The translations under genes were made by a program, and so were the position numbers. The notes beneath the pieces were generated by a model. It worked only from the letters and a program-made list of their open reading frames with translations, was not told the origin of the DNA and made no database searches. This document shows positions 1 through 15,500 of a stretch of DNA of 64,000 bases, in pieces; the first letter of the stretch is position 1, and each line of letters begins with the position of its first letter. Location of the stretch: positions 134,149,926 to 134,213,925 of the forward strand of contig OW121854.1 of assembly GCA_933228895.1 (NCBI GenBank), given 5' to 3'. This DNA comes from Platycnemis pennipes. Lineage: Eukaryota; Arthropoda; Insecta; Odonata; Platycnemididae.

Positions 1-3
1 ATA

Positions 4-873
4 GACACTACGGCCTCTGCTAATTGGTTTTCACCGATTTTTATACAATAATTCATAGCGAAATAAAAAATCCAGATTCTGAGGTGTGTTCTCAGAAGAC
101 CTTCCTTTTCACAATATTCACTGTTTCCGCTGTTTTAAAAGTAAAATCGACACTAAGGCCTCTGCTCATCGGTTTTCACCGATTTTTATACAATAATTCA
201 TAGCAAAATAAAAAATCCCGATGCTGAGGTGTGTTCTCAGAACAGCTTCCTTCTCACTAAATTCACTACTTCCGCTGTTTTAAAGCAAAAATTGACACTA
301 AGGCCCGTGCTCATCGGTTATCACCGATTTTTATACGATAATTCATAGCGAAATAAAAAAATCCAGATTCTGAGGTGTGTTCTAAAAACAGCTTCCTTCT
401 CATTACTTCACTGTTTTCGCTGTTTTAAAACAAAAATTGACACTACGGCCTCTGCTAATTGGTTTTCACCGATTTTTATACAATAATTCATATCGAAATA
501 AAAAATCCAGATTCTGAGGTGTGTTCTCAGAAGACCTTCCTTTTCACAATATTCACTGTTTCCGCTGTCTTAAAAGTAAAATCGACACTAAGGCCTCTGC
601 TCATCGGTTTTCACCGATTTTTATACAATAATTCATAGCAAAATAAAAAATCCCGATGCTGAGGTGTGTTCTCAGAACAGCTTCCTTCTCACTAAATTCA
701 CTACTTCCGCTGTTTTAAAGCAAAAATTGACACTAAGGCCCGTGCTCATCGGTTATCACCGATTTTTATACAATAATTCATAGCGAAATAAAAAAATCCA
801 GATTCTGAGGTGTGTTCTAAAAACAGCTTCCTTCTCATTACTTCACTGTTTTCGCTGTTTTAAAACAAAAATT
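4..873 (+). repeat. Two tandem copies of a 435-bp three-monomer block
   Basis: The variant GACACTACGGCCTCTGCTAA starts at 4 and again at 439, exactly three monomers apart. The two monomers that follow each copy (one with the CTCAGAAGACC variant, one with GCCCGTGCTCATCGGTTATC) repeat in the same order. A third block begins like them at 874 but then diverges. The same succession of variants occurs from about 4489, so the first bases of the window sit in a long-range register with an offset of about 4488 bp. Confidence 0.85.
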
Positions 874-3535
874 GACACTACGGCCTCTGCTCATCGGTTT
901 TCACCGATTTTTATACAATAATTCATAGCGAAATAAAAAATCCAGATTTTAAGGTATGTTCTAAAAATCAGCTTCCTTCCCACTAAATTTACTGTATCCT
1001 CTGTTTTAAAACAAAAATTGACACAAGGCCTCTGCTCATCGGTTTTCACCGATTTTTATACAATAATTCATAGCGAAATAGAAAATCCAGATTCTGAGGT
1101 GTGCTCTCAAAACAGCTTCCTTCTCACTAATTTCACTGTTTCCGCTGTTTTAAAACCAAATTTGAGACTTAGGCCTCTGCTCATCGGTTTTCACCGATTT
1201 TTATACAATAATTCATAGCGAAATAAAAAATCCAGATTCTGAGGTCTGTTCTCAGAACACCTTCCTTTTCACAATATTCACTGTTTCCGCTGTTTTAAAA
1301 GTAAAATCGACACTAAGGCCTCTGCTCATCGGTTTTCACCGATTTTTATACAATAATTCATAGCAAAATAAAAAATCCCGATTCTGAGGTGTGTTCTCAG
1401 AACAGCTTCCTTCTCACTAAATTCACTACTTCCGCTGTTTTAAAACAAAAATTGACACTAGGGCCCGTGCTAATCGGTTATCTTCGATTTTTATACAATA
1501 ATTCATAGCGAAATAAAAAAATCCAGATTCTGAGGTGTGTTCTAAAAACAGCTTCCTTCTCATTACTTCACTGTTTTCGCTGTTTTAAAACAAAAATTGA
1601 CACTAAGGCCTCTGCTCATCGGTTTTCACCGATTTTTATACAATAATTCATAGCGAAATAAAAAATCCAGATTTTAAGGTGTGTTCTAAAAATCAGCTTC
1701 CTTCCCACTAAATTTACTGTATCCGCTGTTTTAAAACAAAAATTGACACTAAGGCCTCTGCTCATGGGTTTTCACCGACTTTTATACAATAATTCATAGC
1801 GAAATAGAAAATCCAGATTCTGAGGTGTGCTCTCAAAACAGCTTCCTTCTCACTAATTTCACTGTTTCCGCTGTTTTAAAACAAAATTTGACACTTAGGC
1901 CTCTGCTCATCGGTTTTCACCGATTTTTATACAATAATTCATAGCAAAATAAAAAATCCCGATTCTGAGGTGTGTTCTCAGAACAGCTTCCTTCTCACTA
2001 AATTCACTACTTCCGCTGATTTAAAAGAAAAATTGACACTAAGGCCCGTGCTCATCGGTTATCACCGATTTTTATACAATAATTCATAGCGAAATAAAAA
2101 AATCCAGATTCTGAGGTGTGTTCTAAAAACAGCTTCCTTCTCACTAAAATCACTTTTTTCTCTTTTTTAAAACAAAAATTGACACTAAGGCTTCTGCTCA
2201 TCGGTTTTCACCGATTTTTTTACAATAATTCACGGTAAAATAAAAAATCCAGAATCTGAGGTGTGTTCTCAAAACAGCTTCCTTCTCACTAAATTCACTA
2301 TTTCTGCTGTTTCAAAATAAAAATTGACACTAAAGCTTCTGCCCATTGGTTTTCACCGATTTCTATACAATAATTCATAGCGAAATAAAAAATCCAGATT
2401 CTGACGTGTGTTCTCAAAACACCATCCTTCTAACTAAATTCACTTTTTCCGCTGTTGTAAAACTAAAATTGACACTAAGGCCTCTGCTCATTGGTTTTTA
2501 CCGATTTTTATACAGTAATTCATAGCGGAATAAAAAACCCAGATTCTGAGGTGTGTTCTCAAAACAGCTTCCTTGTCACTAATTTCACTGTTTGCGCTCT
2601 TTTAAAACAAAATTTGACACTAAGGCCTCCGCTCATCGGTTTTAATTATTTTTATTCAATAATTCATAGCGAAATAAAAAATCCAGATTCTGAGGTGTTC
2701 TCAAAATAGCTTCCTTCCCACTAAATTTACTATTTCCGCTGTTTTAAAACAAAAATTGACACTAAGGCCTCATCTCATTGGTTTTCACCGATTTTTATAC
2801 AATAATTCATAGCGAAATAAAAAATCCAGATTCTAAGGTGTGATCTCAAAACAGCTTCCTTCTCGCTAATTTCACTGTTTCCGCTGTTTTAAAACAAAAA
2901 TTGACACTAATGCCTCTGCTCATCGGTTTTCACCGATTTTTATACAATAATTCATGGCAAACTAAAAAATCCAGATTCTGAGGTGTGTTCTCAAAACACC
3001 TTCATTGTCACAAAATTCAATATTTCTGCTATTTTGAAACAAAAATTGACACTAAGACCTCTACTCATCGGTTTTCACCGATTTTTATACAATAATTCAT
3101 AGCGAAATAAAAAATCCAGATTCTGAGGTGTGTTCTCAAAACAGCTCCCTTCTCACTAAATTCACTATTTCCGTTATTTTAAAACAAAAATTGACACTAA
3201 GGCTTCTGCTAATCGGATTTCACCGATTTTTATACAATAATTCATGGCAAAATAAAAAATCCAGATTCTGAGGTGTGTTCTCAAAACAGCTTCCTTCTCA
3301 ATAAAATCACTATTTCCTCTTTTTTAAAACAAAAATTGACACTAAGGCTTCTGCTCATCGGTTTTCACCGATTTTTATACAATAATTCATGGCAAAATAA
3401 AAAATCCAGATTCTGAGGTGTGTTCTCAAAACAGCTTCCTTCTCACTAAATTCACTATTTCCGCTGTTTCAAAACTAAAATTGACACTAAGGCCTCTGCT
3501 CATCGGTTTTCACCGATTTTTATACAATAATTCAT
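874..3535 (+). repeat. Satellite monomers at the left of the window, mixed variant types
   Basis: About 18 monomers of the same satellite. They include the TTTTAAGGT type (near 940 and 1670), the AAATAGAAAATCC type (near 1075 and 1800), and from about 2140 types with CTCTTTTTTAAAAC and TTCATGGCAAAATAAA. No non-satellite sequence was seen. The short open frames at 1018-1218 and 2491-2709 are satellite read-through and not genes. Confidence 0.9.
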
Positions 3536-6500
3536 AGGGAAATAAAAAATCCAGATTCTGAGTGCTCTCAAAACAGCTTCCTTCTCACTAATTTCACTGT
3601 TTCCGCTGTTTTAAAACTAAAATTGACACTAAGGCCTCTGCTCATCGGTTTTCACCGATTTTTTACAATAATTCATAGCGAAATAAAAAATCCAGATTCT
3701 GAGGTGTGTATTCAGAACACCTTCCTTTTCACATATTCACTGTTTCTGCTGTTTTAAAAGTAAAATCGACACTAAGGCCTCTGCTCATCAATTTTCACCG
3801 ATTTTTATACAATAATTCATAGCAAAATAAAAAATCCCGATTCTGAGGTGTGTTCTCAGAACAGCTTCCTTCTAACTAAATTCACTACTTCCGCTGTTTT
3901 AAAACAAAAATTGACACTAAGGCCCGTGCTCATCGGTTATCACCGATTTTTATACAATAATTCATAGCGAAATAAAAAAATCCAGATTCTGAGGTGTGTT
4001 CTAAAAACAGCTTCCTTCCCACTAAATTCACTATTTCCGCTGTTTTAAAACAAAAATTGACACTAAGGCCTCCGCTCATCGGTTTTCACCGATTTCTATA
4101 CAATTATTCATAGCGAAATAAAAAATCCAGATTCTGAGGTGCGTTCTCAAAACACCTTCATTGTCACAAAATTCACTATTTCCGCTATTTTGAAACAAAA
4201 ATTGACACTAAGGCCTCTGCTCATCGGTTTTGACCGATTTTTATACAATTATTCATAGCGAAATAAAAAATCCAGATTCTGAGGTGTTCTCAAAACAGCT
4301 CCCTTCTCACTAAATTCACTATTTCCGCTATTTTAAAACAAAAATTGACACTAAGGCTTCTGCTCATCGGATTTCACCGACGTTTATACAAATTTTCATG
4401 GCAAAATAAAAAATCCAGATTCTGAGGTGTGTTCTCAAAACAGCTTCCTTCTCACTAAAATCTATATTTTCTCTGTTTTAAAACAAAAATAGACACTACG
4501 GCCTCTGCTAATTGGTTTTCACCGATTTTTATACAATAATTCATAGCGTAATAAAAAATCCAGATTCTGAGGTGTGTACTCAGAAGACCTTCCTTTTCAC
4601 AATATTCACTGTTTCCGCTGTTTTAAAAGTAAAATCGACACTAAGGCCTCTGCTCATCGGTTTTCACCGATTTTTATACAATAATTCATAGCAAAATAAA
4701 AAATCCCGATTCTGAGGTGTGTTCTCAGAACAGCTTCCTTCTCACTAAATTCACTACTTCCGCTGTTTTAAAACAAAAATTGACACTAAGGCCCGTGCTC
4801 ATCGGTTATCACCGATTTTTATACAATAATTCATAGCGAAATAAAAAAATCCAGATTCTGAGGTGTGTTCTAAAAACAGCTTCCTTCTCATTACTTCACT
4901 GTTTTCGCTGTTTTAAAACAAAAATTGACACTACGGCCTCTGCTCATCGGTTTTCACCGATTTTTATACAATAATTCATAGCGAAATAAAAAATCCGGAT
5001 TTTAAGGTGTGTTCTAAAAATCAGCTTCCTTCCCACTAAATTTACTGTATCCGCTGTTTTAAAACAAAAATTGACACTAAGGCCTCTGCTCATCGGTTTT
5101 CACCGATTTTTATACAATAATTCATAGCGAAATAGAAAATCCAGATTCTGAGGTGTGCTCTCAAAACAGCTTCCTTCTCACTAATTTCACTGTTTCCGCT
5201 GTTTTAAAACAAAATTTGAGACTTAGGCCTCTGCTCATCGGTTTTCACCGATTTTTATACAATAATTCATAGCGAAATAAAAAATCCAGATTCTGAGGTG
5301 TGTTCTCAGAACACCTTCCTTTTCACAATATTCACTGTTTCCGCTGTTTTAAAAGTAAAATCGACTTTAGGGCCTCTGCTCATCGGTTTTCACCGATTTT
5401 TATACAATAATTCATAGCAAAATAAAAAATCCCGATTCTGAGGTGTGTTCTCAGAAGACCTTCCTTTTCACAATATTCACTGTTTCCGCTGTTTTAAAAG
5501 TAAAATCGACACTAAGGCCTCTGCTCATCGGTTTTCACCGATTTTTATACAATAATTCATAGCGAAATAAAAAAATCCAGATTCTGAGGTGTTCTAAAAA
5601 CAGCTTCCTTCTCATTACTTCACTGTTTTCGCTGTTTTAAAACAAAAATTGACACTAAGGCCTCTGCTCATCGGTTTTCACCGATTTTTATACAATAATT
5701 CATAGCGAAATAAAAAATCCAGATTTTAAGGTGTGTTCTAAAAATCAGATTCCTTCCCACTAAATTTACTGTATCCGCTGTTTTAAAACAAAAATTGACA
5801 CTAAGGCCTCTGCTCATCGGTTTTCACCGATTTTTATACAATAATTCATAGCGAAATAGAAAATCCAGATTCTGAGGTGTGCTCTCAAAACAGCTTCCTT
5901 CTCACTAATTTCACTGTTTCCGCTGTTTTAAAACAAAATTTGACACTTAGGCCTCTGCTCATCGGTTTTCACCGATTTTTATTCAATAATTCATAGCGAA
6001 ATAAAAAATCCAGATTCTGAGGTGTGTTCTTAAAACAGCTTCCTTCTCACTAAACTCACTATTTCCGCTGTTTTAAAACAAAAATTGACACTAAGGCCCC
6101 TGCTCATCGGTTTTCACCGATTTTTATACAATCATTCATAGCGAAATCAAAAATCCAGATTCTGAGGTGTGTTCTCAAAACACCTTGCTTCTAACTAAAT
6201 TCACAATTTCCGCTGTTTTAAAACAGAAATTGACACTAAGGCCTCATCTCATCGGTTTTCACCGATTTTTATACAATAACTCATAGCGAAATAAAAAATC
6301 CAGATTCTGAGGTGTGTTCTCAAACCAGCTTCCTTGTCACTAATTTCACTGTTTCCGCTGTTTAAAAACAAAATTTGACACTAAGGCCTCCGCTCATCGG
6401 TTTTCATTGATTTTTATTCAATAATTCATAGCGAAATAAAATATCCAGATTCTGAGGTGTTCTCAAAAAAGCTTCCTTCCGACTAAATTCACTATTTTCG

Positions 6501-9500
6501 CTGTTTTAAAACAAAAATTGACACTAAGGCCTCATCTCATTGGTTTTCACCTTTTTTATACAATAATTCATAGCGAAATAAAAAATCCAGATTCTAAGGT
6601 GTGATCTCAAAACACCTTCATTGTCACAAAATTCAATATTTCCGCTATTTTGAAACAAATATTGACACTAAGACCTCTACTCATCGGTTTTCACCGATTT
6701 TTATGCAATAATTCATAGCGAAATAAAAAATCCAGATTCTGTGGTGTGTTTTCAAAACAGCTCCCTTCTCACTAAATTCACTATTTCCGTTATTTAAAAC
6801 AAAAAATTGACACTAAGGCTTCTGCTCATCGGATTTCACCGATTTTTATACAATAATTCATGGCAAAATAAAAAATCCAGATTCTGAGGTGTGTTCTCAA
6901 AACAGCTTCCTTCTCACTAAAATCACTATTTCCTCTTTTTTAAAACAAAAATTAACACTAAGGCTTCTGCTCATCGGTTTTCACCGATTTTTATACAATA
7001 ATTCATGGCAAAATAAAAAATCCAGATTCTGAGGTGTGTTCTCAAAACAGCTTCCTTCTCACTAAATACACTATTTTTGCTGTTTCAAAACAAAAATTGA
7101 CACTAAGGCTTCTGCCCATTGGTTTTCACCGATTTCTATACAATAATTCATAGCGAAATAAAAAATCCAGATTCTGAGGTGTGCTCTAAAAACATCTTCC
7201 TTCTCACTAATTTCACTGTTTCCGCTGTTTTAAAACAAAAATTGACACTAAGGCCTATGCTAATTGGTTTTCACCGATTTTTATACAATAATTCATAGCG
7301 AAATAAAAAATCCAGATTCTGAGGTGTGTTCTCAGAACACCTTCCTTTTCACAATATTCACTGTTTCCGCTGTTTTAAAAGTAAAATCGACACTAAGGCC
7401 TCTGCTCATCGGTTTTCACCGATTTTTATACAATAATTCATAGCAAAATAAAAAATCCCGATTCTGAGGTGTGTTCTCAGAACAGCTTCCTTCTCACTAA
7501 ATTCACTACTTCCGCTGTTTTAAAACAAAAATTGACACTAAGGCCTCTGCTCATTGGTTTTTACCGATTTTTATACAAAAAATCTTAGCCAAATAAAAAA
7601 TCCAGATTCTGAGGTGTGTTCTCAAACCAGCTTCCTTCTCACTAATTTCACTGTTTCCGCTGTGTTGAAACAAAAATTGACACTACGGCCTCTGCTCATC
7701 GGTTTTCACCGATTTTTATACAATAATTCATAGCGAAATAAAAAATCCAGATTCTGAGGTGTGTTCTCAAAACACCTTCCTTCTCACTAAATTCACTGTT
7801 TCCGCTGTTTTAAAACAAAAATTGACACTACGGCCTCTGCTCATCGGTTTCATCGATTTGTATACAATAATTCATAGCGAAATAAAAAATCCAGATTCAG
7901 AGGTGTGCTCTCAAAACAGCTTCCTTCTCACTAATTTCACTGTTTCCGCTGTTTTAAAACAAAATTTGACACTAATGCCACTGCTCATCGGTTTTCACCG
8001 ATTTTTATACAATAATTCATAGGGAAATAAAAAATCCAGATTCTGAGTGCTCTCAAAACAGCTTCCTTCTCACTAATTTCACTGTTTCCGCTGTTTTAAA
8101 ACTAAAATTGACACTATGGCCTCTGCTCATCGGTTTTCACCGATTTTTTACAATAATTCATAGCGAAATAAAAAATCCAGATTCTGAGGTGTGTATTCAG
8201 AACACCTTCCTTTTCACATATTCACTGTTTCTGCTGTTTTAAAAGTAAAATCGACACTAAGGCCTCTGCTCATCAATTTTCACCGATTTTTATACAATAA
8301 TTCATAGCAAAATAAAAAATCCCGATTCTGAGGTGTGTTCTCAGAACAGCTTCCTTCTAACTAAATTCACTACTTCCGCTGTTTTAAAACAAAAATTGAC
8401 ACTAAGGCCCGTGCTCATCGGTTATCACCGATTTTTATACAATAATTCATAGCGAAATAAAAAAATCCAGATTCTGAGGTGTGTTCTAAAAACAGCTTCC
8501 TTCCCACTAAATTCACTATTTCCGCTGTTTTAAAACAAAAATTGACACTAAGGCCTCCGCTCATCGGTTTTCACCGATTTCTATACAATTATTCATAGCG
8601 AAATAAAAAATCCAGATTCTGAGGTGTGTTCTCAAAACACCTTCATTGTCACAAAATTCACTATTTCCGCTATTTTGAAACAAAAATTGACACTAAGGCC
8701 TCTGCTCATCGGTTTTGACCGATTTTTATACAATTATTCATAGCGAAATAAAAAATCCAGATTCTGAGGTGTTCTCAAAACAGCTCCCTTCTCACTAAAT
8801 TCACTATTTCCGCTATTTTAAAACAAAAATTGACACTAAGGCTTCTGCTCATCGGATTTCACCGACGTTTATACAAATTTTCATGGCAAAATAAAAATTC
8901 CAGATTCTGAGGTGTGTTCTCAAAACAGCTTCCTTCTCACTAAAATCTATATTTTCTCTGTTTTAAAACAAAAATAGACACTACGGCCTCTGCTAATTGG
9001 TTTTCACCGATTTTTATACAATAATTCATAGCGAAATAAAAAATCCAGATTCTGAGGTGTGTACTCAGAAGACCTTCCTTTTCACAATATTCACTGTTTC
9101 CGCTGTTTTAAAAGTAAAATCGACACTAAGGCCTCTGCTCATCGGTTTTCACCGATTTTTATACAATAATTCATAGCAAAATAAAAAATCCCGATTCTGA
9201 GGTGTGTTCTCAGAACAGCTTCCTTCTCACTAAATTCACTACTTCCGCTGTTTTAAAACAAAAATTGACACTAAGGCCCCTGCTCATCGGTTTTCACCGA
9301 TTTTTATACAATCATTCATAGCGAAATAAAAAATCCAGATTCTGAGGTGTGTTCTCAAACCAGCTTCCTTCTCACTAATTTCACTGTTTCCGCTGTTTAA
9401 AAACAAAATTTGACACTAAGGCCTCCGCTCATCGGTTTTCATTGATTTTTATTCAATAATTCATAGCGAAATAAAAAATCCAGATTCTGAGGTGTTCTCA

Positions 9501-12500
9501 AAAAAGCTTCCTTCCGACTAAATTCACTATTTCCGCTGTTTTAAAACAAAAATTGACACTAAGGCCTCTGCTCATCGGTTTTTACCGATTTTTATACAAT
9601 GATTCATAGCGAAATAAGAAGCCCAGATTCCGAGGTGTGTTCTTAAAACAGCTTCCTTCTCACTAAACTCACTATTTCCGCTGTTTTAAAACAAAAATTG
9701 ACACTAAGGCCCCTGCTCATCGGTTTTCACCGATTTTTATACAATCATTCATAGTGAAATCAAAAATCCAGATTCTGAGGTGTGTTCTCAAAACACCTTC
9801 CTTCTAACTAAATTCACTATTTCCGCTGTTTTAAAACAGAAATTGACACTAAGGCCTCATCTCATCGGTTTTCACCGATTTTTATACAATAACTCATAGC
9901 GAAATAAAAAATCCAGATTCTGAGGTGTGTTCTCAAACTAGCTTCCTTCTCACTAATTTCACTGTTTCCGCTGTTTAAAAACAAAATTTAACACTAAGGC
10001 CTCCGCTCATCGGTTTTCATTGATTTTTATTCAATAATTCATAGCGAAATAAAATATCCAGATTCTGAGGTGTTCTCAAAAAAGCTTCCTTCCGACTAAA
10101 TTCACTATTTTCGCTGTTTTAAAACAAAAATTGACACTAAGGCCTCATCTCTTTGGTTTTCACCTTTTTTATACAATAATTCATAGCGAAATAAAAAATC
10201 CAGATTCTAAGGTGTGATCTCAAAACACCTTCATTGTCACAGAATTTAATATTTCCGCTATTTTGAAACAAATATTGACACTAAGACCTCTACTCATCGG
10301 TTTTCACCGATTTTTATGCAATAATTCATAGCGAAATAAAAAATCCAGATTCTGAGGTGTGTTCTCAAAACAGCTCCCTTCTCACTAAATTCACTATTTC
10401 CGTTATTTTAAAACAAAAAATTGACACTAAGGCTTCTGCTCATCGGATTTCACCGATTTTTATACAATAATTCATGGCATAATAAAAAATCCAGATTCTG
10501 AGGTGTGTTCTCAAAACAGCTTCCTTCTCACTAAAATCACTATTTCCTCTTTTTTAAAACAAAAATTAACACTAAGGCTTCTGCTCATCGGTTTTCACCG
10601 ATTTTTATACAATAATTCATGGCAAAATAAAAAATCCAGATTCTGAGGTGTGTTCTCAAAACAGCTTCCTTCTCACTAAATTCACTATTTTTGCTGTTTC
10701 AAAACAAAAATTGACACTAAGGCTTCTGCCCATTGGTTTTCACCGATTTCTATACAATAATTCATAGAGAAATAAAAAATCCAGATTCTGAGGTGTGCTC
10801 TCAAAACATCTTCCTTCTCACTAATTTCACTGTTTCCGCTGTTTTAAAACAAAAATTGACACTAAGGCCTCTGCTAATTGGTTTTCACCGATTTTTATAC
10901 AATAATTCATAGCGAAATAAAAAATCCAGATTCTGAGGTGTGTTCTCAGAACACCTTCCTTTTCACAATATTCACTGTTTCCGCTGTTTTAAAAGTAAAA
11001 TCGACACTAAGGCCTCTGCTCATCGGTTTTCACCGATTTTTATACAATAATTCATAGCAAAATAAAAAATCCCGATTCTGAGGTGTGTTCTCAGAACAGC
11101 TTCCTTCTCACTAAATTCACTACTTCCGCTGTTTTAAAACAAAAATTGACACTAGGGCACGTGCTCATCGGTTATCTTCGATTTTTATACAATAATTCAT
11201 AGCGAAATAAAAAAATCCAGATTCTGAGGTGTGTTCTAAAAACAGCTTCCTTCTCATTACTTCACTGTTTTCGCTGTTTTAAAACAAAAATTGACACTAA
11301 GGCCTCTGCTCATCGGTTTTCACCGATTTTTATACAATAATTCATAGCGAAATAAAAAATCCAGATTTTAAGGTGTGTTCTAAAAATCAGCTTCCTTCCC
11401 ATTAAATTTACTGTATCCGCTGTTTTAAAACAAAAATTGACACTAAGGCCTCTGCTCATCGGTGTTTACCGATTTTTATACAATGATTCATAGCGAAATA
11501 AGAAACCCAGATTCCGAGGTGTGTTCTTAAAACAGCTTCCTTCTCACTAAACTCACTATTTCCGCTGTTTTATAACAAAAATTGACACTAAGGCCCCTGC
11601 TCATCGGTTTTCACCGATTTTTATACAATCATTCATAGCGAAATCAAAAATCCAGATTCTGAGGTGTGTTCTCAAAACACATTCCTTCTAACTAAATTCA
11701 CTATTTCCGTTGTTTTAAAACAGAAATTGACACTAAGGCCTCATCTCATCGGTTTTCACCGATTTTTATACAATAACTCATAGCGAAATAAAAAATCCAG
11801 ATTCTGAGGTGTGTTCTCAAACCAGCTTCCTTCTCACTAATTTCACTGTTTCCGCTGTTTTAAAACAAAATTTGACACTAAGGCCTCCGCTCATCGGTTT
11901 TCATTGATTTTTATTCAATAATTCATAGCGAAATAAAAAATCCAGATTCTGAGGTGTTCTCAAAATGCTTCCTTCCCACTAAATTCACTATTTTCGCTGT
12001 TTTAAAACAAAAATTGACACTAAGGCCTCTGCTCATCGGTTTTCACCGATTTTTATACAATAATTCATAGCGAAATAGAAAATCCAGATTCTGAGGTGTG
12101 CTCTCAAAACAGCTCCCTTCTCACTAAATTCACTATTTCCGTTATTTTAAAACAAAAATTGACACTAAGGCTTCTGCTAATCGGATTTCACCGATTTTTA
12201 TACAATAATTCATGGCAAAATAAAAAATCCAGATTCTGAGGTGTGTTCTCAAAACAGCTTCCTTCTCAATAAAATCACTATTTCCTCTTTTTTAAAACAA
12301 AAATTGACACTAAGGCTTCTGCTCATCGGTTTTCACCGATTTTTATACAATAATTCATGGCAAAATAAAAAATCCAGATTCTGAGGTGTGTTCTCAAAAC
12401 AGCTTCCTTCTCACTAAATTCACTATTTCCGCTGTTTCAAAACTAAAATTGACACTAAGGCCTCTGCTCATCGGTTTTCACCGATTTTTATACAATAATT

Positions 12501-12503
12501 CAT
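3536..12503 (+). repeat. Long-range satellite register I, copy 1 (8968 bp, about 62 monomers)
   Basis: Bounded by the private variant in which ATAGGGAAATAAA is followed by GATTCTGAGTGCTC, found at 3536, 8021, 12504 and 17136. The copies at 3536 and 12504 share the same upstream monomer (GCTGTTTCAAAACTAAAATT). Those at 8021 and 17136 share a different one (CACTAATGCCACTGCTC). The true unit is therefore the double block, about 9 kb, made of two related halves of about 4.48 kb. Other landmarks repeat in step: CTCATCAATTTTCACC, GACGTTTATACAAATTTTC and the TATATTTTCTCTG monomer. Confidence 0.8.
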
Positions 12504-15500
12504 AGGGAAATAAAAAATCCAGATTCTGAGTGCTCTCAAAACAGCTTCCTTCTCACTAATTTCACTGTTTCCGCTGTTTTAAAACTAAAATTGACACTAA
12601 GGCCTCTGCTCATCGGTTTTCACCGATTTTTTACAATAATTCATAGCGAAATAAAAAATCCAGATTCTGAGGTGTGTATTCAGAACACCTTCCTTTTCAC
12701 ATATTCACTGTTTCTGCTGTTTTAAAAGTAAAATCGACACTAAGGCCTCTGCTCATCAATTTTCACCGATTTTTATACAATAATTCATAGCAAAATAAAA
12801 AATCCCGATTCTGAGGTGTGTTCTCAGAACAGCTTCCTTCTAACTAAATTCACTACTTCCGCTGTTTTAAAACAAAAATTGACACTAAGGCCCGTGCTCA
12901 TCGGTTATCACCGATTTTTATACAATAATTCATAGCGAAATAAAAAAATCCAGATTCTGAGGTGTGTTCTAAAAACAGCTTCCTTCCCACTAAATTCACT
13001 ATTTCCGCTGTTTTAAAACAAAAATTGACACTAAGGCCTCCGCTCATCGGTTTTCACCGATTTCTATACAATTATTCATAGCGAAATAAAAAATCCAGAT
13101 TCTGAGGTGCGTTCTCAAAACACCTTCATTGTCACAAAATTCACTATTTCCGCTATTTTGAAACAAAAATTGACACTAAGGCCTCTGCTCATCGGTTTTG
13201 ACCGATTTTTATACAATTATTCATAGCGAAATAAAAAATCCAGATTCTGAGGTGTTCTCAAAACAGCTCCCTTCTCACTAAATTCACTATTTCCGCTATT
13301 TTAAAACAAAAATTGACACTAAGGCTTCTGCTCATCGGATTTCACCGACGTTTATACAAATTTTCATGGCAAAATAAAAAATCCAGATTCTGAGGTGTGT
13401 TCTCAAAACAGCTTCCTTCTCACTAAAATCTATATTTTCTCTGTTTTAAAACAAAAATAGACACTACGGCCTCTGCTAATTGGTTTTCACCGATTTTTAT
13501 ACAATAATTCATAGCGAAATAAAAAATCCAGATTCTGAGGTGTGTACTCAGAAGACCTTCCTTTTCACAATATTCACTGTTTCCGCTGTTTTAAAAGTAA
13601 AATCGACACTAAGGCCTCTGCTCATCGGTTTTCACCGATTTTTATACAATAATTCATAGCAAAATAAAAAATCCCGATTCTGAGGTGTGTTCTCAGAACA
13701 GCTTCCTTCTCACTAAATTCACTACTTCCGCTGTTTTAAAACAAAAATTGACACTAAGGCCCGTGCTCATCGGTTATCACCGATTTTTATACAATAATTC
13801 ATAGCGAAATAAAAAAATCCAGATTCTGAGGTGTGTTCTAAAAACAGCTTCCTTCTCATTACTTCACTGTTTTCGCTGTTTTAAAACAAAAATTGACACT
13901 ACGGCCTCTGCTCATCGGTTTTCACCGATTTTTATACAATAATTCATAGCGAAATAAAAAATCCGGATTTTAAGGTGTGTTCTAAAAATCAGCTTCCTTC
14001 CCACTAAATTTACTGTATCCGCTGTTTTAAAACAAAAATTGACACTAAGGCCTCTGCTCATCGGTTTTCACCGATTTTTATACAATAATTCATAGCGAAA
14101 TAGAAAATCCAGATTCTGAGGTGTGCTCTCAAAACAGCTTCCTTCTCACTAATTTCACTGTTTCCGCTGTTTTAAAACAAAATTTGAGACTTAGGCCTCT
14201 GCTCATCGGTTTTCACCGATTTTTATACAATAATTCATAGCGAAATAAAAAATCCAGATTCTGAGGTGTGTTCTCAGAACACCTTCCTTTTCACAATATT
14301 CACTAATTCCGCTGTTTTAAAAGTAAAATCGACTTTAGGGCCTCTGCTCATCGGTTTTCACCGATTTTTATACAATAATTCATAGCAAAATAAAAAATCC
14401 CGATTCTGAGGTGTGTTCTCAGAAGACCTTCCTTTTCACAATATTCACTGTTTCCGCTGTTTTAAAAGTAAAATCGACACTAAGGCCTCTGCTCATCGGT
14501 TTTCACCGATTTTTATACAATAATTCATAGCGAAATAAAAAAATCCAGATTCTGAGGTGTGTTCTAAAAACAGCTTCCTTCTCATTACTTCACTGTTTTC
14601 GCTGTTTTAAAACAAAAATTGACACTAAGGCCTCTGCTCATCGGTTTTCACCGATTTTTATACAATAATTCATAGCGAAATAAAAAATCCAGATTTTAAG
14701 GTGTGTTCTAAAAATCAGATTCCTTCCCACTAAATTTACTGTATCCGCTGTTTTAAAACAAAAATTGACACTAAGGCCTCTGCTCATCGGTTTTCACCGA
14801 TTTTTATACAATAATTTATAGCGAAATAGAAAATCCAGATTCTGAGGTGTGCTCTCAAAACAGCTTCCTTCTCACTAATTTCACTGTTTCCGCTGTTTTA
14901 AAACAAAATTTGACACTTAGGCCTCTGCTCATCGGTTTTCACCGATTTTTATTCAATAATTCATAGCGAAATAAAAAATCCAGATTCTGAGGTGTTTTCT
15001 CAAAACACCTTCCTTCTAACTAAATTCACTATTTCCGCTGTTTTAAAACAAAAATTGACACTAAGGCCTCTGCTCATCGGTTTTTACCGATTTTTATACA
15101 ATGATTCATAGCGAAATAAGAAGCCCAGATTCCGAGGTGTGTTCTTAAAACAGCTTCCTTCTCACTAAACTCACTATTTCCGCTGTTTTAAAACAAAAAT
15201 TGACACTAAGGCCCCTGCTCATCGGTTTTCACCGATTTTTATACAATCATTCATAGCGAAATCAAAAATCCAGATTCTGAGGTGTGTTCTCAAAACACCT
15301 TGCTTCTAACTAAATTCACTATTTCCGCTGTTTTAAAACAGAAATTGACACTAAGGCCTCATCTCATCGGTTTTCACCGATTTTTATACAATAACTCATA
15401 GCGAAATAAAAAATCCAGATTCTGAGGTGTGTTCTCAAACCAGCTTCCTTGTCACTAATTTCACTGTTTCCGCTGTTTAAAAACAAAATTTGACACTAAG

